Positions 39,559 through 49,157 are shown, counted from the stretch's first letter. The stretch is DNA of 64,000 nucleotides from Tautonia plasticadhaerens (GCF_007752535.1 NZ_CP036426.1:2232001-2296000); one strand, 5' to 3'. Numbers and translations: made by a program. The notes: generated by a model from the sequence alone, not told the origin.

Positions 39559-40761
39559 GTGAGCGACGCAGCACCGCTGGAGATTCCCTCCGGCTTCCGG
39601 GCGAGCGGGGTGAAGGCGGGGATCAAGCCGAGCGGGTCGCCGGATCTGGCGGTGATCGTGGCCGACTCGACGTGTTCGGCCGCCGGCGCTTTCACCACCA
39701 ACCGGGTGGCCGCGGCCCCGGTGCGGTGGGACCGGGCGATCGTCCCCTCGGAGGCGATCCGGGCCATCGTCATCAACGCCGGCAACGCCAACGCGGCCAC
39801 CGGCGCAGAGGGCTTCGAGAACGCCCGGAGGACGGCCGAGGTGGCGGCCGAGCGGCTTGGCTGCCAGGCCGAGCACGTCCTGGTCGCATCGACGGGCGTG
39901 ATCGGCCACCAACTGCCGATGGACCGGGTCGAGGCCGGCGTGATCGCCGCGATCGACGCCGCCACGGATGACCCGTCGGGGTTCCACGCCGCCTCGGCCG
40001 CGATCCTGACGACGGACAGCCGCCCGAAGGTCGTCTCCCTTCGGCGGAAGACCGAGACGGGCAAGACGATCCGGCTGCTCGGCCTGGCCAAGGGGGCGGC
40101 GATGATCGGCCCGAGGATGGCGACGATGCTCGGGTTCCTCGTCACCGACGCCCGGGTGCAGATGGGGACGCTCCAGGGCATCCTCTCCGAGGCCGTCGAG
40201 GAGACGTTCAACTGCATCTCCGTCGAAGGGCACACGAGCACGAATGACTCGGTCCTGATGCTTTCCGGCGCCCGGGGCGAGCTCCCCCTCAGGGGCGCGG
40301 ACCTGACCCTGTTCGCCGGGATGGTCCGGGAGGCCTGCGAGTCGCTCTCCCGGATGATCCCCGACGACGGCGAGGGGGCCACCCACCTGATCACGGTCGA
40401 GGTCCGGGGCTGCCGAGACCGCGACCAGGCCCGGCAGGTCGCCCGGGCCGTGGCCGACAGCCCGCTGGTCAAGACCGCCATCCACGGCGCCGACCCGAAC
40501 TGGGGCCGCATCGTCTCCGCCGCCGGCTACTCGGGCGTCATGTTCGACGAGTCGGAGCTTTCGCTCGACCTCGACGGCGTCCCCCTCTACCGGGACGGCG
40601 CCCCGGTCGCCTTCGACGCGGCGGCCGTCTCCGATCGCATCAAGAACAACCGGGAGGTGACGATCACCCTGACCCTGAAGCAGGGGGACGCCTCGATCCG
40701 CTTCTGGACCTGCGACCTGACGGCCGAGTACGTCCGCCTGAACGCCGACTACACCACCTGA
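39559..40761 (+). CDS. argJ: Glutamate N-acetyltransferase (ornithine acetyltransferase)
   Basis: ArgJ recycles the acetyl group from acetylornithine to glutamate and, in bifunctional forms, also uses acetyl-CoA. The 400-residue protein carries the self-cleavage site KGAAMIGPRMATML, which splits the chain before Thr189, the catalytic nucleophile. The upstream STGVIGHQLPMD oxyanion motif and the downstream ISVEGHTSTNDSV and HGADPNWGRI segments are intact. The start is GTG at 39559 with GGAG 7 nt upstream. It is separated from argBDF by about 7 kb. Its 3' end overlaps the 3' end of the convergent FAD oxidoreductase gene by 13 bp. Confidence 0.96.
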   Translation: MSDAAPLEIPSGFRASGVKAGIKPSGSPDLAVIVADSTCSAAGAFTTNRVAAAPVRWDRAIVPSEAIRAIVINAGNANAATGAEGFENARRTAEVAAERLGCQAEHVLVASTGVIGHQLPMDRVEAGVIAAIDAATDDPSGFHAASAAILTTDSRPKVVSLRRKTETGKTIRLLGLAKGAAMIGPRMATMLGFLVTDARVQMGTLQGILSEAVEETFNCISVEGHTSTNDSVLMLSGARGELPLRGADLTLFAGMVREACESLSRMIPDDGEGATHLITVEVRGCRDRDQARQVARAVADSPLVKTAIHGADPNWGRIVSAAGYSGVMFDESELSLDLDGVPLYRDGAPVAFDAAAVSDRIKNNREVTITLTLKQGDASIRFWTCDLTAEYVRLNADYTT

Positions 40762-42341
40762 CCGCGATCGGCCAGGACGCACGTCGCCGCGTTCCGGCCG
40801 TTCACGGCGATCACGCTGCCGCCGGGATGCGTGCCGGCGCCGCAGAGGTAGACTCCGGGCATGGGGGTCCGGCTCGGCAGGCGCCGGTCCCACATGAACG
40901 GCGGCAGGCATTCGCCCTGGAAGATGTGGCCGCCCGAGAGCCCGACCCGGCGCTCGATGTCGGGCGGGCCGAGGACCTCGATCGCGATCACGGCCTCGGG
41001 GATGTTCGAGCAGAACCGGCCCAGGGTGCCCAGGATCAGGTCGGCGACCTCGCCCCGTCGAGTCTCCCAGTCGCCCTCGGCGAAGGCGTGCGGCACGTAC
41101 TGGGCGAAGACGCTCATCGTCTGCACCCCGGTGGGGGCGACGCTCGGGTCGGCGGTCGTCTGGAAGTAGAGTTCGGCCCAGAGCCGATCGGGTAAGAGGC
41201 CGTCCCTCGTCGAGGCGAACGATCCGGCCCATTGCGCTTTGGTCAGCGGCAGGTTGACCTGACCCCGGTGCTGGGGCCCGTCGGTGCCGGGCCTGGCCAG
41301 GAAGTCGGGCAATTCCCGGAGGGCGACGTTCGCCTTCACGGTGCAGCCGGTCATCGGGATCGAGCCGACCCGGTCGCGCCAGGACGACTCGGCGGCGTTC
41401 CCGATCAATCGGAGGGTGGTCTTCGGATCAGCGTTCGAGACGACCACCGACGCGTGAATGCGATCCCCGCCCGCCAGTTCCACCCCCTCTCCCGGGAGGA
41501 TCCGGGCCACGGGGAGGCCGCTCGCGACGACGGCACCCGCCTCCCTCGCGGCGTCGCAGAGTAGGAACGAGACCATGCCCATCCCCCCCTCGACGTACCC
41601 CCAGGCGCCGGGCAGCCCGCCGAGACGGCCGGACTGGTGGTGGAAGTGGATCGACGCCGTGCCCGGGTCGTGGGGGCTGGCGTTCGTGCCGATCACTCCC
41701 TGGCCGAGGTAGGCCATCTGGAGGTATTCCGAACGGAAGAACCGCTCGACGTACTCGACCATCGACCAGTCGAACAGCAAGGCCCGGGCCTCGTCGTCAT
41801 CCCCCAGGCGGTCCTCGATTCGATCCCGGGAAGGCGACGGGTCGAGCCAGAGGTCGTCGTCGCCGTCGGGCCGGAGGGCGTCCCGGAGGCGCCGCTTCAC
41901 GTCGGAGAAGGCGAGGAAGCCGTCGAGGTCCCCGGGGGCGAGGCGGCGGATCTCGGCCCGGCAACGCTCGTCGTCGTCCCAGAGCTGGAGGCTGGCGCCG
42001 TCCTTGAACGGGACGAACAGCCCGGCGGTCGCGGGGGTCCACCGGAGGCCTCGGGCGATCAGCCCCAGCTCATCGATGACCCTCGGGTGCAGCAGGCCGA
42101 GCAGGTAGGCGCAGGGAGAGACCCGGTACCCGGGCCAGGGCTCGTCGATCGTGCAGGCGCCGCCGACCCGGTCCCGGGCCTCGGCCACCAGCACCTTCAG
42201 GCCCGCCCCCGCCAGGTAGGCGGCGCAGGCCAGGCCGTTGTGGCCGGCGCCGACGACGACGGCGTCCCATCGGGTCGCGGCCAGTTCGGCGATCGGGGCC
42301 GGGAGTCCGAGACGGCCCAGGGAGACTGCGGTGAGGGGCAT
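40749..42341 (-). CDS. FAD-dependent phytoene-dehydrogenase-like oxidoreductase
   Basis: The 530-residue protein has a dinucleotide-binding fold near the N-terminus (VVVGAGHNGLACAAYLA, about 28-44, followed by an acidic strand end and RDRVGGACT) and a C-terminal FAD segment (GVYLCGAGTHPGGSV). This is the COG1233 phytoene desaturase/carotenoid-isomerase/amine-oxidase group. HIFQGE and the surrounding residues resemble the NAD(P)/FAD oxidoreductases similar to mammalian PYROXD2. The substrate cannot be assigned. It starts 32 bp after the ThiE fusion stop on the same strand and probably shares its transcript. Confidence 0.88.
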   Translation of the reverse strand: MPLTAVSLGRLGLPAPIAELAATRWDAVVVGAGHNGLACAAYLAGAGLKVLVAEARDRVGGACTIDEPWPGYRVSPCAYLLGLLHPRVIDELGLIARGLRWTPATAGLFVPFKDGASLQLWDDDERCRAEIRRLAPGDLDGFLAFSDVKRRLRDALRPDGDDDLWLDPSPSRDRIEDRLGDDDEARALLFDWSMVEYVERFFRSEYLQMAYLGQGVIGTNASPHDPGTASIHFHHQSGRLGGLPGAWGYVEGGMGMVSFLLCDAAREAGAVVASGLPVARILPGEGVELAGGDRIHASVVVSNADPKTTLRLIGNAAESSWRDRVGSIPMTGCTVKANVALRELPDFLARPGTDGPQHRGQVNLPLTKAQWAGSFASTRDGLLPDRLWAELYFQTTADPSVAPTGVQTMSVFAQYVPHAFAEGDWETRRGEVADLILGTLGRFCSNIPEAVIAIEVLGPPDIERRVGLSGGHIFQGECLPPFMWDRRLPSRTPMPGVYLCGAGTHPGGSVIAVNGRNAATCVLADRGQVV

Positions 42342-42373
42342 GGGGGATGATCGCTGGGGGAGGGCGGGGGGGA

Positions 42374-43915
42374 TCAGCCGGCCGCCTCGACGAGCCGGGC
42401 CTTCAAGGCCGAGGCGGCGGCCCGGGGGCGCTCGGCCCGGACGACGGCCGAGGAGACGGCGACCCGGGAGGCGCCGGCGTCGAGCAGCTGATCGAGGTTC
42501 GATTCGTCGACGCCGCCGATCGCGAACCAGGGCAGGTTCGTCGCCTCGGCGGCGTGCCGGACGTAGGCCAGCCCGGCGAGGGCGTCGAACGCCTTCGTCT
42601 CGCTGGGGAAGACGGGGCCGACGCCGAGGTAGTTCGCCCCGTCCCGGATGGCGGCCTCCAGCTGGGCGGGCTCGTGGGTCGAGACGCCGATCAGGGCGTT
42701 CGGGCCGACGACCCGGCGGGCGTCCCGGACGCTCACGTCCTCCTGGCCGAGGTGGACGCCGTCGGCCGAGGCGAGGCGGGCGAGATCCGGCCGGTCGTTC
42801 ATGATGAACCGGACGCCGGCCTGCGCGGTGAGGATGCGGACCTCGCGCGCCCGATGGAGGATGACCCGGTCGGGGAGCCCCTTCTCGCGGTACTGGATCA
42901 CGTCGGCGCCGCCGGCGATGGCCTCCTCGACGACCCAGGTGAGGTCCCCGAGCGTGGGGAGGCCGCCCACGAGGACGTAGAGCCGGGCCCCGCCGAGCCC
43001 CTGGCGGGCGACGACGGCGGCCATCATCCGCTTCTCGATCGTGTACACGTCGTATCGGAGCACCTCGAAGCGGCCGGAGAGCCACTGGTCGGTGATCTTG
43101 GTGTACTCCTCCAGCGACCGGAGAGCCTCGGCGGTGCGCTTGAAGTTGGCGACGAGGACGGCCCGGGCGTTGCTGCGGGCCCCCTCGTCGGCGGCCATGA
43201 TGTGGGTGCCGACGTCGCCGGGGGTGTCCCGGGAGGTGAGCAGCCGGTCGACGTCGAGGCCCCGGATCCCCTCGCCGAGGCGGTGCCGGACGTCCTTCAG
43301 GCGTCTCGTCAACCCGGGGTCGTCCAGCACGAACCGGGCGTAGTCCTCCACGACCCGGAGCCCCTCCCGGGCGCGGTTGGCCGAGGCGTCGAGGATGCGG
43401 GCCAGGTCGTCGGCCTCGCCGGGGTCGGCCAGCTCGGGGGCGGGGATGTCTTCCGACATCGGGATCGGGCCGGGGTCGACGGCGATCGACCGGGCGATCC
43501 GTTCCATCAACGCCTCGGCGCGCAATCCGGCCCGGGAGAGCCGGTCGGCCACGGGCCCCCCCGCGGCGAGCAGGCCGACGAGCAGGTGCTCCGTGCCGAC
43601 CCCCTGCGAGCGGTCCAGCTCCCGGGCCTTCGACGCCGCATCGCTCAGGGCGAGGCGCAGCTCGTGAGAGTGGGGAGGGAAGTCCCTCTCGTCCTCGTCC
43701 TCGCCCGGGATCTCGGCCTCCTCGACCGCCCCCGGGAGCAGCCCTTCGACCCGCACGCCCAGCTCGGCCAGCAGGGCCGAAGCCCGGCTCTCGCCCTCCT
43801 CGACCAGGGCCGAGAGCAGGTCGATCGGCTCGACGGCCCCGCCACCCCTGGAACGGGCGAGCTGGCCGGCGCGCCGGATCGCCCGCTGGGCGCCGGCCGT
43901 GAATGATTCCCGCAT
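42374..43915 (-). CDS. thiE: Clp-N / ThiD2-like / thiamine-phosphate synthase fusion
   Basis: The 513-residue protein joins three parts in one frame. Residues about 5-145 are a double Clp-N repeat (RESFTAGAQRAIRRAGQLAR and GTEHLLVGLL), otherwise found on ClpA/B/C unfoldases. Residues about 170-300 match the ThiD2-type domain (ANRAREGLRVVEDYARF). Residues about 310-510 are the ThiE barrel with QYREK (341-345), NDRPDLA, HLGQED (388-393) and GVGPVFPSETK (431-441). ThiE couples HMP-diphosphate to thiazole phosphate. A ThiD2-ThiE fusion is known in some bacteria; the Clp-N extension is unusual. The ATG at 43915 is preferred by the Clp-N start. Confidence 0.9.
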   Translation of the reverse strand: MRESFTAGAQRAIRRAGQLARSRGGGAVEPIDLLSALVEEGESRASALLAELGVRVEGLLPGAVEEAEIPGEDEDERDFPPHSHELRLALSDAASKARELDRSQGVGTEHLLVGLLAAGGPVADRLSRAGLRAEALMERIARSIAVDPGPIPMSEDIPAPELADPGEADDLARILDASANRAREGLRVVEDYARFVLDDPGLTRRLKDVRHRLGEGIRGLDVDRLLTSRDTPGDVGTHIMAADEGARSNARAVLVANFKRTAEALRSLEEYTKITDQWLSGRFEVLRYDVYTIEKRMMAAVVARQGLGGARLYVLVGGLPTLGDLTWVVEEAIAGGADVIQYREKGLPDRVILHRAREVRILTAQAGVRFIMNDRPDLARLASADGVHLGQEDVSVRDARRVVGPNALIGVSTHEPAQLEAAIRDGANYLGVGPVFPSETKAFDALAGLAYVRHAAEATNLPWFAIGGVDESNLDQLLDAGASRVAVSSAVVRAERPRAAASALKARLVEAAG

Positions 43916-44039
43916 ACGTCCCCCCCCAAGACGGCCGGGGCCCCGGCCCGGCCTCCCCACCACTCTACGAGAACGGGGGACGGGTGGGAATCCGGGCGGG
44001 CGCGCCCCGGGCCCGCTCGTGGCGTCGACCCGCCTCGGT

Positions 44040-45551
44040 TCAGCGGTGATGCCCCAGCCAGGCCTCGTACGAGTGGTTGCGGGGGCCGGTGTACTCGTAC
44101 GTGTCGAAGATCCACCCCATCCCGAGCATGCGGGGGTCCCCCTCGGCCCGGAGGGCGGTCTCCATCTCGTCCCGCAATCGCTCCTTGATCGCCCGGTGTT
44201 CCGGATCCCGGGCGAGGTTGCGGACGCAGTCGGGATCCTCGGAGACGACGTAGAGTTCCTCCCTCGGCCGCTTGCCGAAGCTGAGCCGGTAAAAGTCGTC
44301 GAACCGGGAGGCGAGCAGGGTCTTGGTCGGGCCGTTGTCGACGTTCGGGTAGCTCGTCTCGGGGTTGCCGGCGGGCCAGCGGTCGGGCTCGAAGTTGTGG
44401 ACGTAGAGATATTCCGGCGTCCGGATCGCCCGGACGGGATACCCGGCGTCGAGGGGCCGGCCGAGGTCGTGCCGCTCCTTGCCGACGAGCATCCGGTTGC
44501 GCGACTCGTCGACCCAGCCGGAGCCGTCCGAGGAGAGGAGTGCCAGGAAGCTCCTCCCGGTGATCGACCCGGGGATCTCGACCCCAGCGGCCTCCAGGAA
44601 CGTCGGCGCGAAATCCCGGACGTTGATGAAGTCCTCCACGACCCGGCCGGGAGAGGCCTCCGCCCCCCACCGCACCGCCAGCGGCAGGTGGAACCCGTCG
44701 TCGTAGATCTGCCCCTTCACGCGGGGGAAGGGCATGCCGTGGTCCGAGGTGACGACGATGATCGTGTCCTCAAGCTCGCCGATCGATTCGAGGTGGTCGA
44801 TCATCCTCCCGAGGTGCGCGTCGAACCACTCGACCTCCAGGGCGTAGTCGAGCAGGTCGCTCCGGACGGTGCCGTTGTCGGGGTAGTAGGAGGGGACGGT
44901 GACGGACTCCGGGTCCCGCCCGGCCCGGAGCCCGGCCCCCTCCTCATAGGCACGGTGCGGCTCGGTGGCGCCGTACCAGAAGCAGAACGGCTCCCCCTCC
45001 CCGCGGTCCTGCAGGAATGCCTCGAAATTCCGGGCGTAGTCGACGTTCGACATCGAGGCGTGCGGCGGTCGGGCGAGGTGCTCGCTGTAGCCGGGCCCCG
45101 CGGGGTTGCGGTCGAAGCCCCCCGCCCGGAAGTCGCCGGGGCCCCAGCCCTTTCCGGTGTAGCCGACGTGGTAACCGGCCCGTTCGAGCAGGTCGGGGTA
45201 GACGGGCCACTTGTGCGGGAAGAGGCCGAAGTGATTGCAGGCCTCCTCGAGCTGCCAGGTGTTCCGCCCGGTCAGGATGCTGGCCCTGCAGGGGGAGCAC
45301 TTCGGGTTCGAGGTGAAGCAGTTCGAGAACAGGACGCCCTCCCGGGCCACCCGGTCGAACGCCGGGGTCCCGACCCAGGTGCAGCCGTAGGCCCCGGCGT
45401 GGTCCCGCCCCCAGTCGTCGGCGATGGCGAATAGGATGTTCGGGCGGCCCTGCTGCCCGGCCCCGACCGTCGAGCCGGGGGCCGTCGCCGCCGCGAGGCA
45501 AACGAGGGCGGCGCCGAGGAGTCGTCGGGCCGCCTGGGTTCGATTCGTCAT
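44040..45551 (-). CDS. Secreted sulfatase (FGly type I)
   Basis: The 503-residue protein has a signal peptide (about 1-31) and the sulfatase signature NPKCSPCRASILTGR: Cys85 is the residue converted to formylglycine in the C-x-P-x-R motif. The metal-site residues are visible in AIADDWGRDHAG (Asp45, Asp46) and VTSDHGMPF. It hydrolyses sulfate esters, probably of polysaccharides, outside the cytoplasm. Sulfatases are strongly expanded in planctomycetes. No formylglycine-generating enzyme is adjacent. The ATG at 45551 is preceded by a GGGGGACCGAG purine stretch. cutC lies 110 bp upstream on the same strand. Confidence 0.93.
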   Translation of the reverse strand: MTNRTQAARRLLGAALVCLAAATAPGSTVGAGQQGRPNILFAIADDWGRDHAGAYGCTWVGTPAFDRVAREGVLFSNCFTSNPKCSPCRASILTGRNTWQLEEACNHFGLFPHKWPVYPDLLERAGYHVGYTGKGWGPGDFRAGGFDRNPAGPGYSEHLARPPHASMSNVDYARNFEAFLQDRGEGEPFCFWYGATEPHRAYEEGAGLRAGRDPESVTVPSYYPDNGTVRSDLLDYALEVEWFDAHLGRMIDHLESIGELEDTIIVVTSDHGMPFPRVKGQIYDDGFHLPLAVRWGAEASPGRVVEDFINVRDFAPTFLEAAGVEIPGSITGRSFLALLSSDGSGWVDESRNRMLVGKERHDLGRPLDAGYPVRAIRTPEYLYVHNFEPDRWPAGNPETSYPNVDNGPTKTLLASRFDDFYRLSFGKRPREELYVVSEDPDCVRNLARDPEHRAIKERLRDEMETALRAEGDPRMLGMGWIFDTYEYTGPRNHSYEAWLGHHR

Positions 45552-45661
45552 CTCGGTCCCCCAGGGTGCGGTTCGATCCGGCATCGGGCCTCGGCCGCCC
45601 TCCGGCGTAGCATGTCGGGTCGGGCGGGAGCCCGCAAGGATCCGCCCGCCCCTTGCGGGGA

Positions 45662-46369
45662 TCATCGCCCGCCCTCCCCGGCCCTTCGCATCTCGAGGCG
45701 GGCGGCGGAGACGATCCGGCGGACGAGGTCCGGGTCGGTCCGGCCGCCCCGGCAGGCGGCGGAACCGACGTGGATCTCGGACAGGCCCGCGCCGATCAGG
45801 TCGGGGATCGCCTCGATCGTCACGCGGCCGCCCCCCAGGACGGCCAGCCGGCCGGCCGACCGGGAGACCAGCGCCCGGAGGGTCTTGACGCCCGAGCGGG
45901 CGGAGTCCGCCCGGCCGGAGGTCAACACTCGGTCGACGCCGAGGCCGATTAGGGTGTCGAGGGCCGCCATCGGGTCCGGCACCTCGTCGAAGGCCCGGTG
46001 GAAGGTGACGCTCATCGGCCTCGCCTCCCGGATCAGGGCGGCGTTGCGGGGCTCGTCGACCCGGCCATCGGGCCGGAGGACCCCGAGCACGACGCCCGAG
46101 GCGCCCCGATCCCGGGCGAGGGCGATATCCAGCCGCATGGCCTCGAACTCGGCCTCGGAGTAGTCGAAGTCGCCGCCCCGGGGGCGGATCAGCACCTGGA
46201 CGGGGATCGCCAGCCGACGGCAGGCGACCTCGATCGCCCCGGCCGAGGGGGTGACCCCGCCGACGGCGAGGTCCTCGCACAGCTCGACGCGATCAGCCCC
46301 GCCTTCCCCGGCGGCCAGCGCGGAGCCGAGCCCCTCGACGCAGATCTCGACCGTGATCGATCGGGGCAT
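45662..46369 (-). CDS. cutC: CutC family protein
   Basis: The 235-residue TIM-barrel protein matches CutC over its length: VEICVEGLGSALAAGEGGADRVELCE at the start in segments, GGVTPSAGAI, VLIRPRGGDF, VTFHRAFDEVPDP, LTSGRADSARSG and HVGSAACRGG. CutC was first linked to copper homeostasis, but the role is doubtful and an enzymatic barrel is possible. Its ATG begins 5 bp after the AMP nucleosidase stop, so the two are co-transcribed. Confidence 0.9.
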   Translation of the reverse strand: MPRSITVEICVEGLGSALAAGEGGADRVELCEDLAVGGVTPSAGAIEVACRRLAIPVQVLIRPRGGDFDYSEAEFEAMRLDIALARDRGASGVVLGVLRPDGRVDEPRNAALIREARPMSVTFHRAFDEVPDPMAALDTLIGLGVDRVLTSGRADSARSGVKTLRALVSRSAGRLAVLGGGRVTIEAIPDLIGAGLSEIHVGSAACRGGRTDPDLVRRIVSAARLEMRRAGEGGR

Positions 46370-46374
46370 GGGCG

Positions 46375-47145
46375 TCACTCGAATTTGAGGTGCATGACCG
46401 ACTCCCCCGAGTCCCGCAGCTCGATCAGGGCGTCGATGCCGATCTCCAGGTGGGGCATCACGTATTTCTCCGACACGCTCCGGTCGCTCCGGGAGGACTT
46501 CACCCCCTCCGGGGTCATCGGGTTGTCGGAGACGAGCAGCAGGGCACCCTTGGGGATGTGGTTGACGAAGCCGACGATGAAGACCGTGGCCGTCTCCATG
46601 TCGATCCCCAGGGCCCGGGTCTTGCGCAGGTAGGCCTTGAACTGGGCGTCGTGCTCCCAGACCCGGCGGTTGGTGGTGTAGACCGTGCCCGTCCAGTAAT
46701 CCCGGTTGTGCTTGACGATGGTGGAGGAGACGGCACGCTGGAGCCGGAACGAGGGCAGGGCGGGGATCTCGGGGGGCATGTAGTCGTTGCTCGTCCCCTC
46801 GCCCCGGATGGCGGCGATGGGCAGGACGAAGTCGCCGACCCGGGTCTTCTTCAGGCCCCCGCACTTGCCCAGGAAGAGGACCGCTTTGGGCCCGACGGCC
46901 GAGAGCAGGTCCATCACCGTAGCGGCCATCGCGCTGCCCATGCCGAAGTTGAGGATCGTCAGGTCCTCGGCCACCGCCGACTGCATCGGCCGGTCTCGGC
47001 CCGCCACCTCGACCCCGAAGCGGTCGGCGAACAGCTCGACGTACTGCAGGAAGTTCGTCAGCAGGACGTAGCGCCCGAAGCCGTCGATCGGCCGGCCGGT
47101 GTAGCGCGGCAGCCAGTCCCGGACGATCTCGGCCTTGCTCTTCAC
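46375..47145 (-). CDS. amn: AMP nucleosidase
   Basis: The enzyme splits AMP into adenine and ribose 5-phosphate. The 256-residue product is the short form that lacks the N-terminal regulatory half of the E. coli protein. The nucleoside-phosphorylase core is visible in FGMGSAMAATVMDL (phosphate/ribose loop), FLGKCGGLKKTRVGD, RGEGTSNDYMPPEIPALPS and DMETATVFIVGF with the catalytic Glu. The start is taken as GTG at 47145 because GAGGGG lies 6-7 nt upstream; the frame continues further upstream without a domain. It is followed closely by cutC. Confidence 0.9.
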   Translation of the reverse strand: MKSKAEIVRDWLPRYTGRPIDGFGRYVLLTNFLQYVELFADRFGVEVAGRDRPMQSAVAEDLTILNFGMGSAMAATVMDLLSAVGPKAVLFLGKCGGLKKTRVGDFVLPIAAIRGEGTSNDYMPPEIPALPSFRLQRAVSSTIVKHNRDYWTGTVYTTNRRVWEHDAQFKAYLRKTRALGIDMETATVFIVGFVNHIPKGALLLVSDNPMTPEGVKSSRSDRSVSEKYVMPHLEIGIDALIELRDSGESVMHLKFE

Positions 47146-47371
47146 GGCGGTCCCCTCGATCACCTGGCCGCCCCGCCGATCTCCCGTCGGCCGGGGACGG
47201 GGCCAGGATACCAGGTCGACCCATCCGGCTGGAGCCCTCGCGGGCCGCCCGACCGGCACAAACCGCACGGCCGGCTCAAGCCGGACGGCTCGGACGACCG
47301 ATGAAGGGGAGGCCCGTCGATCGACCTCGACGCAGGAGGGAGAGTCGACCCCGTCGAATCGAGGAGGTTGC

Positions 47372-49030
47372 GTGCGACTCGTGTCCCGGCCGACGCTCCG
47401 CTGGTTCGCCCTGACCCTACTCGCGATGGCGTCGGCGAGGGCGGCGTCCGCGCAGGGGGTCGGGCCTCCTCCCGCACCGACTCCCGGAGCATCGGGGGGG
47501 GCCGGGGCCGACCTCGCCGACCGGGTCCGTCGGCTGGAGGAGATGAACCTCCGGCTGCTGGAACAGTACGACGCGGTCCTCGACCGCGAGGCCGACCGGG
47601 AGCGGCGCTACGAGGAGTTGGAGACGAAGTACCGCTCGTTGCTCGATCGGGTCGACGAGTCGGTGACGCCCGCCGCGGCCTCCGTGATCCCCTCGGCCCG
47701 GAAGCCGATCCCCGAGTCGGAGTCGGATCCGGGGGAGGAGACCTTCGAGACGCCCGACGCCGGGCGATCCTACCCGGACTTCGCGCCGGGCTTCGAGCCG
47801 CCGCTGCTCGGCAGGGTCGGCGAGGGGTTCGAGCTGGCCACGCCGGACGAGGAGCTGAGCCTGGGCGTCCGGGTGCTCAATCAGGTCGACTTCAAGAATT
47901 TCATCCCGAATGACCTGGACCCGGCCATCAGCGGGCTCTACCTGCCCCGGACCCGGTTCTACTTCACGGGCAGGCTGACGCGGCCGATCGAGTACGAGGT
48001 GTCGGTGCAGCGGAGCGTCGAGGGGGTGATCGACCTGCTCGACGGCTTCGTGAACTTCAATTTCAACGAAGGGTTCCAGATCAAGTTCGGCCGGTCGATC
48101 GTGCCGTACAGCTTCGACTGGTACGACCACCTGGAGCCGTACTTCATCACCCCCGAGCGCTCGCTGTTCCCCCTGAACTTCGGCCTCTCCCGGCAGGCCG
48201 GGCTGATGGCCTGGGGATACCTGGGGGAGGGGAGGCTCGAATACGCCGTCGGCGGGTTCTCCGGCGGTTCGATCGGCATCGCGGACGACAACACGACGAG
48301 GGACGCCGTCGGCTACGTCAACTGGCGGCCCTTCCTGACCGACGAGCGGTTCCCCCGGCTCCGCTACCTGAACCTCGGCGGCTCGATCGCCGGAGGGCTC
48401 ACCGTCAGGCCGGAGGCCGAGCGGCCGATCCCGCTGCGGACCTCGATCCAGTCGACCGAGAACAGCCGGGAGGCGGCGGCGGCGTCGATCACCTTCCTCG
48501 ACTTCGAGGAGGACGTCCGGGCGCTCGGCGATCGCGTCCAGGGGACCCTGCACCTGGCCTACTACGGCGGCGGCTGGTCGATCGAGTCGGAGGTCCAGGC
48601 CGGCGGCTTCCAGTACAAGAAGATGGGATCGCCCTTCCAGCCCCGCGTGCCGGTGATCGGCTACCACGTCACCGCGGCCTACTTCCTGACCGGCGAGGAG
48701 CCCCCCGACCGCACCCTGATCGTCCCCCTCCGCCCCTTCGACCCGCTCCACGGCCAGTACGGGCCGGGGGCCTTCGAGGCGTTCGCCCGGATCAGCCAGA
48801 TCCACCTCGGCGAGGAGGTCTTCGCCTTCGACCTGGCCGATGAGGACTTCTGGGCCCGGGACGCCTACCTCACCGACGTGGGCTTCAACTGGTACGTTAA
48901 CCGCTTCGTGAAGTTCTACGTCGACTGGCAGCACGCCAACTTCGGCTCACCGGTGCTGGTGAACATCCGGGACGGCGACCGGAGCCGGCACAGCGACCTG
49001 TTCTGGATCCGCTGCCAGATCTGGTTCTGA
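47372..49030 (+). CDS. OprO/OprP-type outer-membrane porin
   Basis: The 552-residue protein begins with a signal peptide (about 1-26) followed by a coiled coil (RVRRLEEMNLRLLEQYDAVL, about 45-95), the trimerising element of many planctomycete porins. After a Pro-rich linker comes a long beta-rich region with RTRFYFTGRL, KFGRSIVPYSFDWYDHLEPYF and a terminal Trp-Phe (RCQIWF), features of the phosphate-selective porin family. This implies an outer membrane with anion-conducting trimers. Starts at GTG 47372 and GTG 47381 are both possible; GAGGAGG lies just upstream and favours neither clearly. Confidence 0.88.
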   Translation: MRLVSRPTLRWFALTLLAMASARAASAQGVGPPPAPTPGASGGAGADLADRVRRLEEMNLRLLEQYDAVLDREADRERRYEELETKYRSLLDRVDESVTPAAASVIPSARKPIPESESDPGEETFETPDAGRSYPDFAPGFEPPLLGRVGEGFELATPDEELSLGVRVLNQVDFKNFIPNDLDPAISGLYLPRTRFYFTGRLTRPIEYEVSVQRSVEGVIDLLDGFVNFNFNEGFQIKFGRSIVPYSFDWYDHLEPYFITPERSLFPLNFGLSRQAGLMAWGYLGEGRLEYAVGGFSGGSIGIADDNTTRDAVGYVNWRPFLTDERFPRLRYLNLGGSIAGGLTVRPEAERPIPLRTSIQSTENSREAAAASITFLDFEEDVRALGDRVQGTLHLAYYGGGWSIESEVQAGGFQYKKMGSPFQPRVPVIGYHVTAAYFLTGEEPPDRTLIVPLRPFDPLHGQYGPGAFEAFARISQIHLGEEVFAFDLADEDFWARDAYLTDVGFNWYVNRFVKFYVDWQHANFGSPVLVNIRDGDRSRHSDLFWIRCQIWF

Positions 49031-49157
49031 TCCCGGTCGGGTCCGGGGCGAGGATGGGTGGACGCCCGCCCCTCGGCGCCCGAGAATCGGGCGAGGCGAT
49101 CGCGGCGTTGCGATCGAGACGCCTGGGCGGGACAGATGCGACATCGAGGGGGACGCC

